A stretch of 64,000 nucleotides of DNA from Chrysophaeum taylorii (taxonomy: Eukaryota > Sar > Pelagophyceae > Pelagomonadales > Pelagomonadaceae): the NCBI GenBank assembly GCA_029834535.1, contig JAQMWT010000526.1:62001-126000 (forward strand). Direction: 5' to 3'. The translations under genes were made by a program, and so were the position numbers. Shown piece by piece: positions 1 through 9,000 of the stretch (positions are counted from its first letter, which is position 1; each line of letters starts with the position of its first letter). The notes under the pieces are model-generated. The model was not told where the DNA came from. It worked only from the letters and a program-made list of their open reading frames with translations, and searched no databases.

Positions 1-623
1 TCGACGCACGTCGTAAGGTCGGCGTGGCTCCCATCGTTCAGGCAGTACGCGAGGTGGTTGACCGCGTCTTGTTGCGGCACGATAAAAGTGTTGGTGACAT
101 GCCACGCAGCGTACTGCGAACATTGTTTGAGAATGTCGTAATCACCTACACTTAGCGGGAGCTCGTCGTCGTCGCTACGCGATTGCTCTCCGAGCAACCA
201 AGGCTTAAGCGCGCGCAGCACCGCTTGCGCCTCGGGCGCGAGCTGATCGACGTGGACCATAGACGTGAAGACGTACGGGTCTTCGGGGAGCCCGACGGCG
301 GGTGCCCCGGGGGGAAACCACTCGATGAACGAGCCATCTATCGCCGGCATGTCGCCAGAGCGAGCGGGCACGTAGCCAGCGGCCTCGAGCGCTCCGGCGA
401 AGGTGCGCTCGAGCGTGTGGCGCCCGTCCTCGAACTTTATTCCGCGCAGGGCGAGGTGGTGAATGGCCCCGATGCGTTCGCGACCGAGGCTCGCGTGCAG
501 CGCCGTGCCTTCCGTTGGCTGCGCCGCGCCGACGTACGTCTCCAGAAGATCCTTGGCACGGCTCCGTTCGCCGTAGAGATGTAGTTTTCTCACTCGGAAC
601 ATCGAAACGCACCGATTTTTCAT
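1..623 (-). CDS. Hypothetical protein, cut by the left window edge
   Basis: An uninterrupted minus-strand frame runs from an ATG at 623-621 to the window edge without a stop, giving at least 207 residues, so the C-terminus is missing. The protein begins MKNRCVSMFRVRKLHLYGER. It has ordinary globular composition, with segments such as GSFIEWFPPGAP (about residues 103-114) and DPYVFTSMVHVDQLAPEAQ. Third codon positions are GC-rich, as in the confident genes here, which supports real coding. I do not recognise the family and see no signal peptide or membrane segment. A second in-frame ATG at residue 8 is an alternative start. Confidence is for the reading frame; no function is proposed. Confidence 0.6.
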   Translation of the reverse strand, partial: MKNRCVSMFRVRKLHLYGERSRAKDLLETYVGAAQPTEGTALHASLGRERIGAIHHLALRGIKFEDGRHTLERTFAGALEAAGYVPARSGDMPAIDGSFIEWFPPGAPAVGLPEDPYVFTSMVHVDQLAPEAQAVLRALKPWLLGEQSRSDDDELPLSVGDYDILKQCSQYAAWHVTNTFIVPQQDAVNHLAYCLNDGSHADLTTCV

Positions 624-1424
624 TACACGACAGGATGCGAACCAGGAGCCGTCGACGATCGCGGATGTTCGGCACCGCAAAGCAAGTGCAACAACTAGCC
701 GACCGTTGAGCATTTATGAGGTATCCCACGCTACATTAAGAGAGAGACCCGTTCTCTACATTCGAACGGAGGGCGGATTTTGCAAAATCGACGTGGTGGT
801 GTTAACTTAAACAGTTAAGGGCTGCTTTTTTTGCTGTCCCTTTTGGATAAATCCCACCAAAAATCCACATGGACGGGAGTAGTGCCCGGCTGAAAGGATC
901 GGGATGGGGCGACGACGGCTGTCTTCACGAAAGGCAAAGGGCCTGTAGGAAAAGTCTAGGTGGGCGAGGAGCAAGGTGCCGCAAGCAGGAAAGGAGCGCG
1001 TCGATGAAGCCTGGAAATGAAGATTACAAGGGAGCACCCGAAAAGTCCAGGTTCGTATAGATCAAGTGTTTTTGCTGGCTCCTCGCAAAATCTGTGGCAG
1101 CCGGCTGCTTAAGAGGGAGTCTTAGCAAGGCACGTTTCCATTTCGATATTGCCGGCTCGCGTGCTTTTCGAGACTGTGTTCTGAACTGCAGCAGATTGAA
1201 GGGCCGGCCAGAGAGGGCCAGGGGAAGATGCGTGCGTCGCTGGTTCACTGGTTATCCGTGGCAATCCGCGCAATGACTGGCCCAACATTACCCAGGGAGG
1301 AGACTGGCCCGGCAACCGCGCCCGCTCCTATTCTCTAGTAAGAAGAAGAGCCGCGGATCCTACGTATCATTGCGCCTCGAGCCGCATGAATAATGCCCTC
1401 AGCCCTTTCACAGTACGGACCACA
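624..1424. other. Intergenic stretch without a recognisable gene
   Basis: Only short overlapping open frames of 60-76 codons occur on both strands, none with a recognisable motif or the GC3-rich look of neighbouring genes. I see no repeat shared with the rest of the window. It separates the unknown edge gene from the downstream end of the fucosyltransferase. Confidence 0.5.
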
Positions 1425-2678
1425 TTAGCTGGACCTCATTGTCGTGTAAAACTCGCCGAAGAGACGTGGTCGCCAGTCGGTCTCCTCGAGCGGGGGCACT
1501 CGAGGTAGCAGGGGGTGAATCCGCGCGAGGTCGTTAAGGTAGGTGAGATTGCAGAGGCGGCAGACGGCGTTGACGCGGCGGTGCGAGACCTTGATGCGAC
1601 GCTGCTTGAATGCCGGGATGTTGTCGCTTAGTGCCTTGGGGCTCACGAAGTGAGAACCGTCGCTGAGGAGCTCGCGGATCGGGCGTGTCGCATTTGGGAA
1701 TAGGCCCTCTTTGCCATGTTTGAAGAAGTAACCATGCCAGTCGACGTATTTGTGCCAGAGGGTATCGTTGGCGGCGACGTGACCCAAATAGTCGGCGAGA
1801 TGCTGGGGCGACTCGAAGTCCCAGACGTTGATGAACCACGGTCGGCCCGTGCCGTCGATACTCGGGAGTCTGTCGGCGTTGGGCGCGCCCAAGTAGACTG
1901 GAACGGCACCCGCCCGGAGCGGGTTTGATAGTAGCTTTTCAGTAACGTAGCCGTCGCCGACGTGGTTTTCCATCGACAAATAAAACTTGTAGCGCGAGGC
2001 GTTGGTCACCTGAAGCGCCGTTCGATGGCTCTCGAACGCGTTATGAAACGTGCCCATCTGGTATCGCGGGACCTCGTTCCCGACGGGCGGGCACCGTCCG
2101 TAGTAGTCGAGGTCGATGATGGTCGCCAAGATGTCGACGTAGTCTGTGCGCGGTTGCTGATCGCAATGGCTCGTGACGTAGACTGCAAAGCCGTCTCTCT
2201 CGTCAAACGGGCGCAGCATGGGGTTCGAGGAGACGTCGTTGACCAGCATGACGTCGTCGGATTCGTGCTCTTTTTCACCGAGCCAGTACGCCGGGTTGAC
2301 GATCGACGAATCAAAATGGACGCCCATGCTCAGGTTGAAGAGGACCTGGATGTCGCTCTGTACGTTCTTGCCGTAGACAGCCTCCCTCCAGTAGCTCACC
2401 GCGATCACGTCGTGAGAGAGAGAGCTGCGGTTGAGCATGACGCGGGAGATGTCAACCTTTCGCCCGTTGCGGATTTCGGCGAAGAGGACGTCGAAGTCTT
2501 CCAATACGCCCCGGGCTTGCTCCACTGACTGCGGATCGATCTTGGTGAAGACACAGCTCGACGCACAAAGCCCGGCGCCCAAGACGCCGGCCCTCCGGAA
2601 CTCAAGGTCGTCGCCCCACAGAGCGACGCGCGTCGTCGCGGCGACGACGGGCACCAGCGCTTGCGTGGCCAATCGCAT
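1425..2678 (-). CDS. GT10 family alpha-1,3/1,4-fucosyltransferase-like protein
   Basis: Probable Golgi glycosyltransferase moving fucose from GDP-fucose to a glycan. The C-terminal half carries the GT10 signature: KFYLSMEN, then GDGYVTEKLLSNPLRAGAVP and VYLGAPN, the equivalent of the FxLxFENS...YVTEK...GxVPVxxG block that binds the nucleotide sugar. The ATG at 2678 gives 417 residues, normal for GT10. GT10 enzymes are usually type II membrane proteins. An ATG at 2782 opens a different frame encoding a hydrophobic stretch (IIAFIFSVCIRIHFVLIWL) just upstream, so a short intron or frameshift may hide the true anchor. Several potential N-glycosylation sites are present. The family is confident; the N-terminus and acceptor are not known. 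Confidence 0.85.
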   Translation of the reverse strand: MRLATQALVPVVAATTRVALWGDDLEFRRAGVLGAGLCASSCVFTKIDPQSVEQARGVLEDFDVLFAEIRNGRKVDISRVMLNRSSLSHDVIAVSYWREAVYGKNVQSDIQVLFNLSMGVHFDSSIVNPAYWLGEKEHESDDVMLVNDVSSNPMLRPFDERDGFAVYVTSHCDQQPRTDYVDILATIIDLDYYGRCPPVGNEVPRYQMGTFHNAFESHRTALQVTNASRYKFYLSMENHVGDGYVTEKLLSNPLRAGAVPVYLGAPNADRLPSIDGTGRPWFINVWDFESPQHLADYLGHVAANDTLWHKYVDWHGYFFKHGKEGLFPNATRPIRELLSDGSHFVSPKALSDNIPAFKQRRIKVSHRRVNAVCRLCNLTYLNDLARIHPLLPRVPPLEETDWRPRLFGEFYTTMRSS

Positions 2679-2799
2679 CTCAAACGCAACCAAATGAGCA
2701 CGAAATGTATTCGAATGCACACCGAAAAAATGAAGGCGATAATATTATTATTATTATTCGAAGATAGGGACTTTGCATACATCGAGGATTTTACTAAAA

Positions 2800-2942
2800 A
2801 TGTCGAATCCTAACTACTAATCGACAGATGTTTGTCTGTAAATGTCGACTGCTAAGAGGGGGGGGGTGTGTCTTAACTACTAATCGACAGATGTTTGTCT
2901 GTCTGTCTGTCTGTCTGTTTGTTTGTTTGTTTGTTTGTTTGT
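2800..2942. repeat. Family A retrotransposon tails and TGTC/TTTG microsatellite
   Basis: Two short pieces share the motif CTAACTACTAATCGACAGAT followed by TGTTTGTCTG. The first (about 2809) runs into a stub of the family A 3' UTR in reverse (GTCGACTGCTAAGAGGGG). The second (about 2876) runs into a TGTC then TTTG microsatellite that ends where the family B unit begins. The same motif lies beyond the tail of other family A copies near 31.5, 40.1, 40.3 and 41.6 kb. Confidence 0.75.
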
Positions 2943-3957
2943 CCCTCGATTTAGGGTAAGGATCAGGTAGGCGCGAAAGTAAGGATCAGGTAGGCGCGCG
3001 AGCCACAGACAGTGATCCTCCAAGCCGTCTACGGCGACCTCGCAGACTATTTCCACGACCCGCGGCGGCTCTTTCAGCGCGCCATTCTCACGCCCCGTCG
3101 AAACGATGTTGTCGATGCTGACAACGCGCGTATGACCGCGGCCTTTTTTTCCCGGAGACGAGGCGTCGGAGTTCTTTTCGGCTGACTATGCTGGGTCGGA
3201 AGACGACGCCTCGCTCTTTACAGTCGAGTTTTGAACTCCCTGACAACCAACGGCATGCTGACTTTGATCGCGAGCTTAAAGTCTTCGCAACCTCGACCCG
3301 TCGCACGGCCACTGCAACGGTACCAGATACATGATCGATCGTGTCGTTGTCACCGAGGCTCCTCCAACCTGTATCCCTTAAGGCCCGCCGACGCCAAACG
3401 ATCAACAAGAGCCAGGGCCAGACGCCCCGCGAGGTCGGCGTCCTCTTGCCCACAAGCCCGTCTTCTGTCACGTCCAGCTCTACGTGGCTCTCTGTCGATC
3501 GGCAACCCCGAGGTTATCCTCTTCCGGGTCGACGACTCCACCCTACCCCACGCGTCCTGCGCACTACCGATAAGCCCCCTCCCGGCGTCTACACGCGCAC
3601 TGTAGGTGAGCTTACTGGGCCAGGTGAACTTACTGGGGTTTGAGATTGGGACTAGGTGAACTAAGTGACCAGGTGAACTTACTGGGACCAAGTGAACTTA
3701 CTGGGGTTTTTAGAGTAAAGGGTTTTTAGAGTGAACGCAAAGGCTAGCGGCGCGTGCGGATCAAAGCAGCTTAGATTGGCGGAGGCGAGAGCGACGAGCT
3801 CAAAGGAGTTGGTGTGAGCTAGGTGAACTTCCTGGCCAGGTGAACTTATATGAAACTTACTGGGACCAGGTGAACTTACTGGGGTTAGAGATAGGGACTA
3901 GGTGAACTTACTGGGGTTGGAGATTGGGACTAGGTGAACTTACTGGCCTGCACTTGT
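2943..3957 (+). mobile_element. Family B unit, copy 1 (decayed Helitron/PIF1 helicase C-terminus)
   Basis: The left end is CCCTCGATTTAGGGTAAGG plus repeats of GGATCAGGTAGGCGCG; the right end is CCTGCACTTGT. About 600 bp between them encode, in several frames, pieces typical of the C-terminal PIF1 helicase of Helitrons: an N-terminal RAILTPRRNDVVDADN (3082-3129), EFLNSLTTNG, then INKSQGQTPREVGVLL and QLYVALCRS (about 3400-3500). Frameshifts break the reading, so no protein is expected. The last 350 bp repeat GGTGAACTTACTGG many times. The unit sits inside the TGTC tail of a reverse-strand family A copy, because tail sequence flanks both sides. The Helitron-derived label rests on the helicase remnant; no Rep domain is present. 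Confidence 0.75.
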
Positions 3958-5147
3958 GTGTCTTTAAATGTCGACTGCTAAGAGGGGGGTGTGTGCGTGG
4001 GGAGCATGAAGGATGTGGGTGGGTTTGTGGGGTATGAGGGATGTGCCTGACGGGCGGAGATAAGTACGCGGGACCTAGTCGGGGTCATCGCCGAGGCGTG
4101 GGGCAGGCGAAGAGAGGACGGGCCCCGCCTGTGGGTCGTACGCATGCTGCCGCCGGACGTATGTGCGACGAAGGGTGACGTCCTGCTGGGATCGGGCGGC
4201 CTGGGCGGGGTTCCCCGAGGCGGCGACATGGGTGAGGGCGGTGAGGGCACAGCGAGCCCGGCCTAATGCGTTGGCGATCCCCCACTCACGGTAGATGCGG
4301 CGAGTTTGGGCCGCCTTTGCCTCTGTGAAGTTGGCGCAGCCGCTTGTCACCCAGGTTCGCGCAGCGATGCGCTCTGCGCATGTTTGGGCGAGAGCGTGGC
4401 ACGCCGCGCTGGCCTCACCGAAGGCACCAAAGACGAGGCCGGCGACGGTGCCGTAGCTACGTAGCCGCTGTTCGACAGGGCCCAAGAAGCCAGGCGGTGG
4501 TGCTGTACCCGGCTGGGGGATGATGGCGTCGATGCCGCGGGCGTGAGCGAGGTATTCGGAGTGGACTTGCGCTGCGCGCCGATCGACAGTCGACGGGTGG
4601 GAGGGATGGAGGGCGTGGGCGGTGTACAACGAACCCCAAGCGAGGGTTTTGATGTCGTAGAGTTGCTCCTTGTTGTCGAGCGTGGTGAGGATGTCTGGGA
4701 CGACTTGACGTCGGGCGAGATTGCCTGTCTGTCTTTAAATGTCGACTGCTAAGAGGGGGGTGTGTGTGGGGAGCATGAAGGATGTGGGATGTTTGTCTGT
4801 CTGTCTTTAAATGTCGACTGCGAAGAGGGGGGTGGGTGTGGGGAGCATGAAGGATGTGGGTGGGTTTGTGGGGTATGAGGAATGTGCCTGGCGGGCGGAG
4901 ATAAGATAGTTTGTCTGTCTGTCTGTTTGTTTGTCTTTAAATGTCGACTGCTAAGAGGGGGGTGTGTGTGGGGAGCATGAAGGATGTGGGTGAGTTTGTG
5001 GGGTATGAGGGATGTGCCTGACGGGCGGAGATAAGTACGCGGGACCTAGTCGGGGTCATCGCCGAGGCGTGGGGCAGGCGAAGAGAGGACGGGCCCCGCC
5101 CGTAGGTCGTACGCATGCTGCCGCCGGACGTATGTGCGACGAAGTGT
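3958..5147 (-). mobile_element. Head-to-tail array of four 5'-truncated family A retrotransposon copies
   Basis: On the minus strand four fragments follow one another, each ending in the same 3' terminus (CTTAGCAGTCGACATTTAAA plus GACA repeats): about 3958-4722, 4723-4790, 4791-4907 and 4908-5147. The longest carries an open frame (4075-4629, 184 codons) nearly identical to the C-terminus of the full-length ORF at 16291-20289, including GPVEQRLRSYG and GLVFGAFGEAS. Each truncated 5' end abuts the tail of the next copy. Such 5' truncation is typical of target-primed reverse transcription. The fragments lack the RT domain and are dead. Confidence 0.85.
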
Positions 5148-5729
5148 CACCCGATTCAGGGTAAGGATCAGGTAGGCCCGCGAGCCAGGCATCGATCCTC
5201 CAAGCCGTCTACGGCGACCTCGCAGACTATTCCACGACCCCCGGCGGCTCTTTCAGCGCGCCATTCTCACGCCCCGTCGAAACGATGTTGTCGATGCTGA
5301 CAACGCGCGCATGACCGCGGCCTTTTTTTCCCGGAGACGAGGCGTCGGAGTTCTTTCGGCAGACTAGGTTGGGTCGGAAGACGACGCCTCGCTCAACTTA
5401 CTGGGACCAGGTAAATTTACTGGGGTTTAAGATTGGGACTAGGTGAACTGAGTGACCAGGTGAGCTTACTGGGACGAGGTGAACTTACTGGGGTTTTTAG
5501 AGTAAACTCAAGGGTTGGCGGCGCGTGCGGACCAAAGCAGCTTGGGTTGGCGGGGGTGAGAGCGACGAGCTCAAAGGAGTGGGCGTGAGCACGAGTGGGT
5601 TTACGCCGAACTTACTGGGGTTAGAGATTTGGACTAGGTGAACTTACTGACCAGGTGAACTTACTGAGACAAGGTGAACTTACTGGGGTTGGAGATTGGG
5701 ACTACGTGGACTTACTGGCCTGCACTTGT
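5148..5729 (+). mobile_element. Family B unit, copy 2 (internally deleted)
   Basis: It has the family B left end, slightly diverged (CCGATTCAGGGTAAGG), and the right end CCTGCACTTGT at 5719-5729. The start of the helicase remnant is kept, but the sequence jumps at about 5395 from the GACGACGCCTCGCTC motif straight into the GGTGAACTTACTGG repeats, so the KSQGQT part is missing. The right end points towards the DEVH helicase gene 370 bp downstream. Confidence 0.75.
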
Positions 5730-6098
5730 GCTAATTAAAAGCGGGGTGTGGTGGTGTGCGCAAAAAAGGGGGTTTTTGGTAGTTTCGGAAGGTGGGAGTG
5801 GCTGAAAGCGGCTAGGGTGGCACTAGGGTCTTCTTTCGTGGTTACACGAGGGTTATTCGAAAGTCGACCGCCGGAAAGGGGGGCGCGGTGGTGCGCGCAT
5901 GGGGAGGGGTTTTCGTGCTGGTAGGCGCTGGGAGTGCGACGTGAGCAAGCACGGCGTTCAGCAGCTTGGGAGGGTATGTGGATATGTACGTGGTGCCTGG
6001 GGGGGGGGGTGTGCTGTGCTGTGGTGTGCTGTCCCCCGGGACCTAATAATACGTCGGGGTCATCCCAACACGCGGGTAAGCGTGTTGAGACGCTTGCG
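5730..6098 (+). promoter_or_regulatory. Upstream region of the DEVH helicase gene
   Basis: This 369-bp stretch between the family B right end and the helicase ATG holds no recognisable gene and must contain the promoter and 5' UTR unless the element supplies them. It is G-rich on the plus strand, with a run of nine or ten G near 6000. An open frame is continuous from 5934 into the helicase but has an in-frame ATG only at 5976 before the likely start, and its composition differs from the gene. Confidence 0.35.
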
Positions 6099-9000
6099 AT
6101 GCCGACAAAGAAAAGCGGCGGCAAGAAGGAGGTTGCCGCCGCGCCGCGATGCGAGTGCCCGAGCCGGTGCACATGCGGAATTCGGCCCGAACGACCGTCA
6201 CACGGGCACAAATGGGACGGCGATCAGCAAAAGTGGGTCGGGCGCGGCGCACGGGAGCAACGCGTCGCGGCAAAATTGACCGACACGGGGCCGCGCGAGG
6301 CCGACGGCGTCAAGGTCGAGACGTGGCAGAAGCTGCCTTGGGCGATTCTTTCCGAGTATTGTCAGCGCGAGAAGCGGCCCAAGCCGACGTGGCACCCCAC
6401 TGCCAGGGGCGACGGGATTCGAGCGCGCGTCGTGCTGGCCGACAAGAAGCGCAAGGACAAGGACCTCGCGTTTTGTCCGAACGAGGCCTTCGAGTCGGAA
6501 GCGATCGCCAAGGAAGCAGCGGCGTTGCTGGCGTTGCACCACGTCCAGGGGGACCTGCCGCTCGAGCGCAAACTGCCGGAGCCGTTCAAGACGATGTGGA
6601 CGGACAAGAGGTTGACGGCGACGCGCGCGTTCGCGAGCCGCGCCGAACGCGAGCAACACGCGCGGGCGCAGACGGCAAAGCGGAACGCCGCGACCGCGCG
6701 TCGCGAGGCGTACGAACGCGCCAACCCGGACGCCAAGGTCTACATGGCGCGCCGCGTGCGCGAGGATCTGCGCGCTTTGTTGTCGGTCGAAACGCGGGGC
6801 GACGATTACGACGACGACGAGGCCGACGAGATCGACGATCTTGGCGAGGAAGAGGATCGCCACGCCGCCTCGCACGTCGTAGCGCTCGGTTTTTCGCCCG
6901 TTCGAGCTCTCGCGGCCCTCAGGGCGACTTCGTCGACGGCTCCGCGCGAGAGAGTGGAAGCCATGTTGTCTTGGCTGTGCCTCCACACTCCCGAAGAAGA
7001 GTTGCCCGACGGTTTCGACCCGGACGGCGCGAACCTGGACGTCGTCGTCGTCGCGACCCCCAAAAAGAAGAAGAAGGAGCTTCCAAAAACCGCCGACGAA
7101 GCGAAACGCCTTTGGATGGAGTGCCACCCCGACGCAGCAGCAGCGCGGTGCGTCGACGACCTCGGGCAGTGGCGAGAAGACGCCGCGGAGGAGATCGAGG
7201 CACTGCGGCTGAGCTGCGACGTCGATGAAATCCAACTGCCGGGGTTCGGCACGGCCCTGGGTGTCAACGGGACGACGTTGCTCGTACCTTACGCGTACCC
7301 GGCGGTACCGGCAGCGGCCGTCCGCGCGTCCGAGGCCGCGACCAAGCAGCTCTCGGCGTTGGCGAGGGAGAGGCTCGACGAGCCAGCGCTCTTCGAGCTG
7401 TGCGCCTTCGAAGAGGAGGAGGAGGAGGAGGAGGAGGAGGGGCCGGTCGTCGTCGTGACTCCTCGAACGAGTACAGCAACCGCCACAACGGCAGCACCTC
7501 AACAACCACATACGCAAAGGAGATCGTCGTGGTGGGAGGCGCCGGGCGTCGCGGCGTCGGAGTCGCCGGCGAGCGAGGAACGATCGCGACTGCCCGCGGC
7601 GGCGGCGGCCGACGAGGTCCGACGACTCGTCGGGCGCCATCGCGTCGTGTTGATCGAGGGTGGCACCGGGTGCGGTAAAACGACGCAAATCCCGCAGTTT
7701 CTGTTGGAGGACGGCGCGCCGAAGAAGAAGAAGAAGAAGAAGAAGATAGTGGTCGCGCAACCGCGGCGACTCGCGGCGATTGGCGTCGCCGGTCGCGTCG
7801 CCGACGAGCGCGGCGAACGGTTGGGATCGACGGTCGGCTGCATGGTGCGCGGCGAATCGCACGCGAGCCAGCACACGGCGCTGCTGTTTTGCACGACGGG
7901 CGTCGTGCTGCAAAGGCTCCGGCAAGACCCCGAGTTGAAGGGCGTAACGCACGTTATCGTCGACGAGGTCCACGAGCGGAGCCTCGACGCGGATATCCTG
8001 CTGGCGCTGCTCAAGAATATGGACTCGGAGCGCCGCCGGCACCTCAAGGTGGTGCTCATGTCGGCGACCCTCGACACCTCGAAGTTTCTCTCGTATTTTG
8101 ACGACGACGACGTCGGTCGCTTGGAAATTCCGGGAAGAACGTTCCCGGTGGACGTGAGGTACTTGGACGAGCTGCCTATCGTCGCGGGAAAAAAACCGAT
8201 GCTCGCGCTCGCCAAAGAGGTGGCCCTCCAGGTCGCCGAGAAGGCGGCGTCGGAAGGAGGCGCCGTGCTGGTGTTTGTGGCATCGATCGGCGACGTTTCG
8301 CGACTGGTCGGCGACCTCGGTAAATTCGAGTGGATCGCGGCGAGACCGCTCCACGGGTCGCTCGCGGCGGCGGCGCAACGGCAAGCGTTTTCGCGCGCCC
8401 CAACGGGAAAGGTCAAGGTGGTCGTATCGACGAACGTCGCGGAGACGTCGATCACGATCCCGGACATCACGGTCGTCGTCGACACGTGCCGCGCGAACGT
8501 TGCCGGCTTCGACGCCGCCAAGAACCTGCCGTGCTTGAGCGAGACCTGGATCGCGCGAGACAGCGCCGACCAACGCAAGGGCCGCGCCGGGCGGGTGCGC
8601 CGCGGCGAGTGCTGTCGCCTCGTGACGCGCCAGTTCTTCGAGGATCACCTCGCGCCGCACTCGACGCCAGAGATCGCCCGGGTTTCGCTCGAATCCCTCG
8701 CGATCCAGGCGCTCTCTACGCGGACGTCGCCCGCGGCTTTCTCCCGGCGTTTGATCGACCCGCCCGACCCCCGGGCGGTCGACGCGGCCGTCGACGCGCT
8801 GCGCGTAACGGGGGCCGTCGACGACGAGGAAGATAGGCTGACGGCGCTGGGGACCCACCTCGCCGCGCTCCCGTGCGCGGCGCGATTAGGCAAGTTGGTG
8901 CTGCTCGGCGCGGCGCTGGGCTCCAATACGCGAGACGCGGCTCTGACGATCGCCGCCGGTCTGAGTTGTCGGCCGGTGTGGCGCTCCGGACCCGACGAGA

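Noticed and set aside
1962-2528. 188-codon plus-strand frame over the fucosyltransferase
   Set aside because: Shadow of the GT10 gene without motif or likely start.
2943-2965. Telomere repeat suggested by TTTAGGGTAAGG at family B left ends
   Set aside because: Only one TTTAGGG-like word per copy and no tandem array; it is part of the element terminus.
3951-3957. Classical Helitron 3' terminus (CTRR plus hairpin)
   Set aside because: The shared right end is CACTTGT; no CTRR and no convincing GC hairpin directly before it.
5934-6098. Upstream extension of the helicase frame from a GTG codon
   Set aside because: GTG is not a normal eukaryotic start, and the composition (Cys/Gly runs over a poly-G tract) differs from the Lys-rich start at 6099.
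6198-8858. 886-codon open frame antisense to the DEVH helicase
   Set aside because: It is the mirror of a GC-rich gene. Its Arg-rich composition has no motifs, while the sense frame has all helicase motifs.
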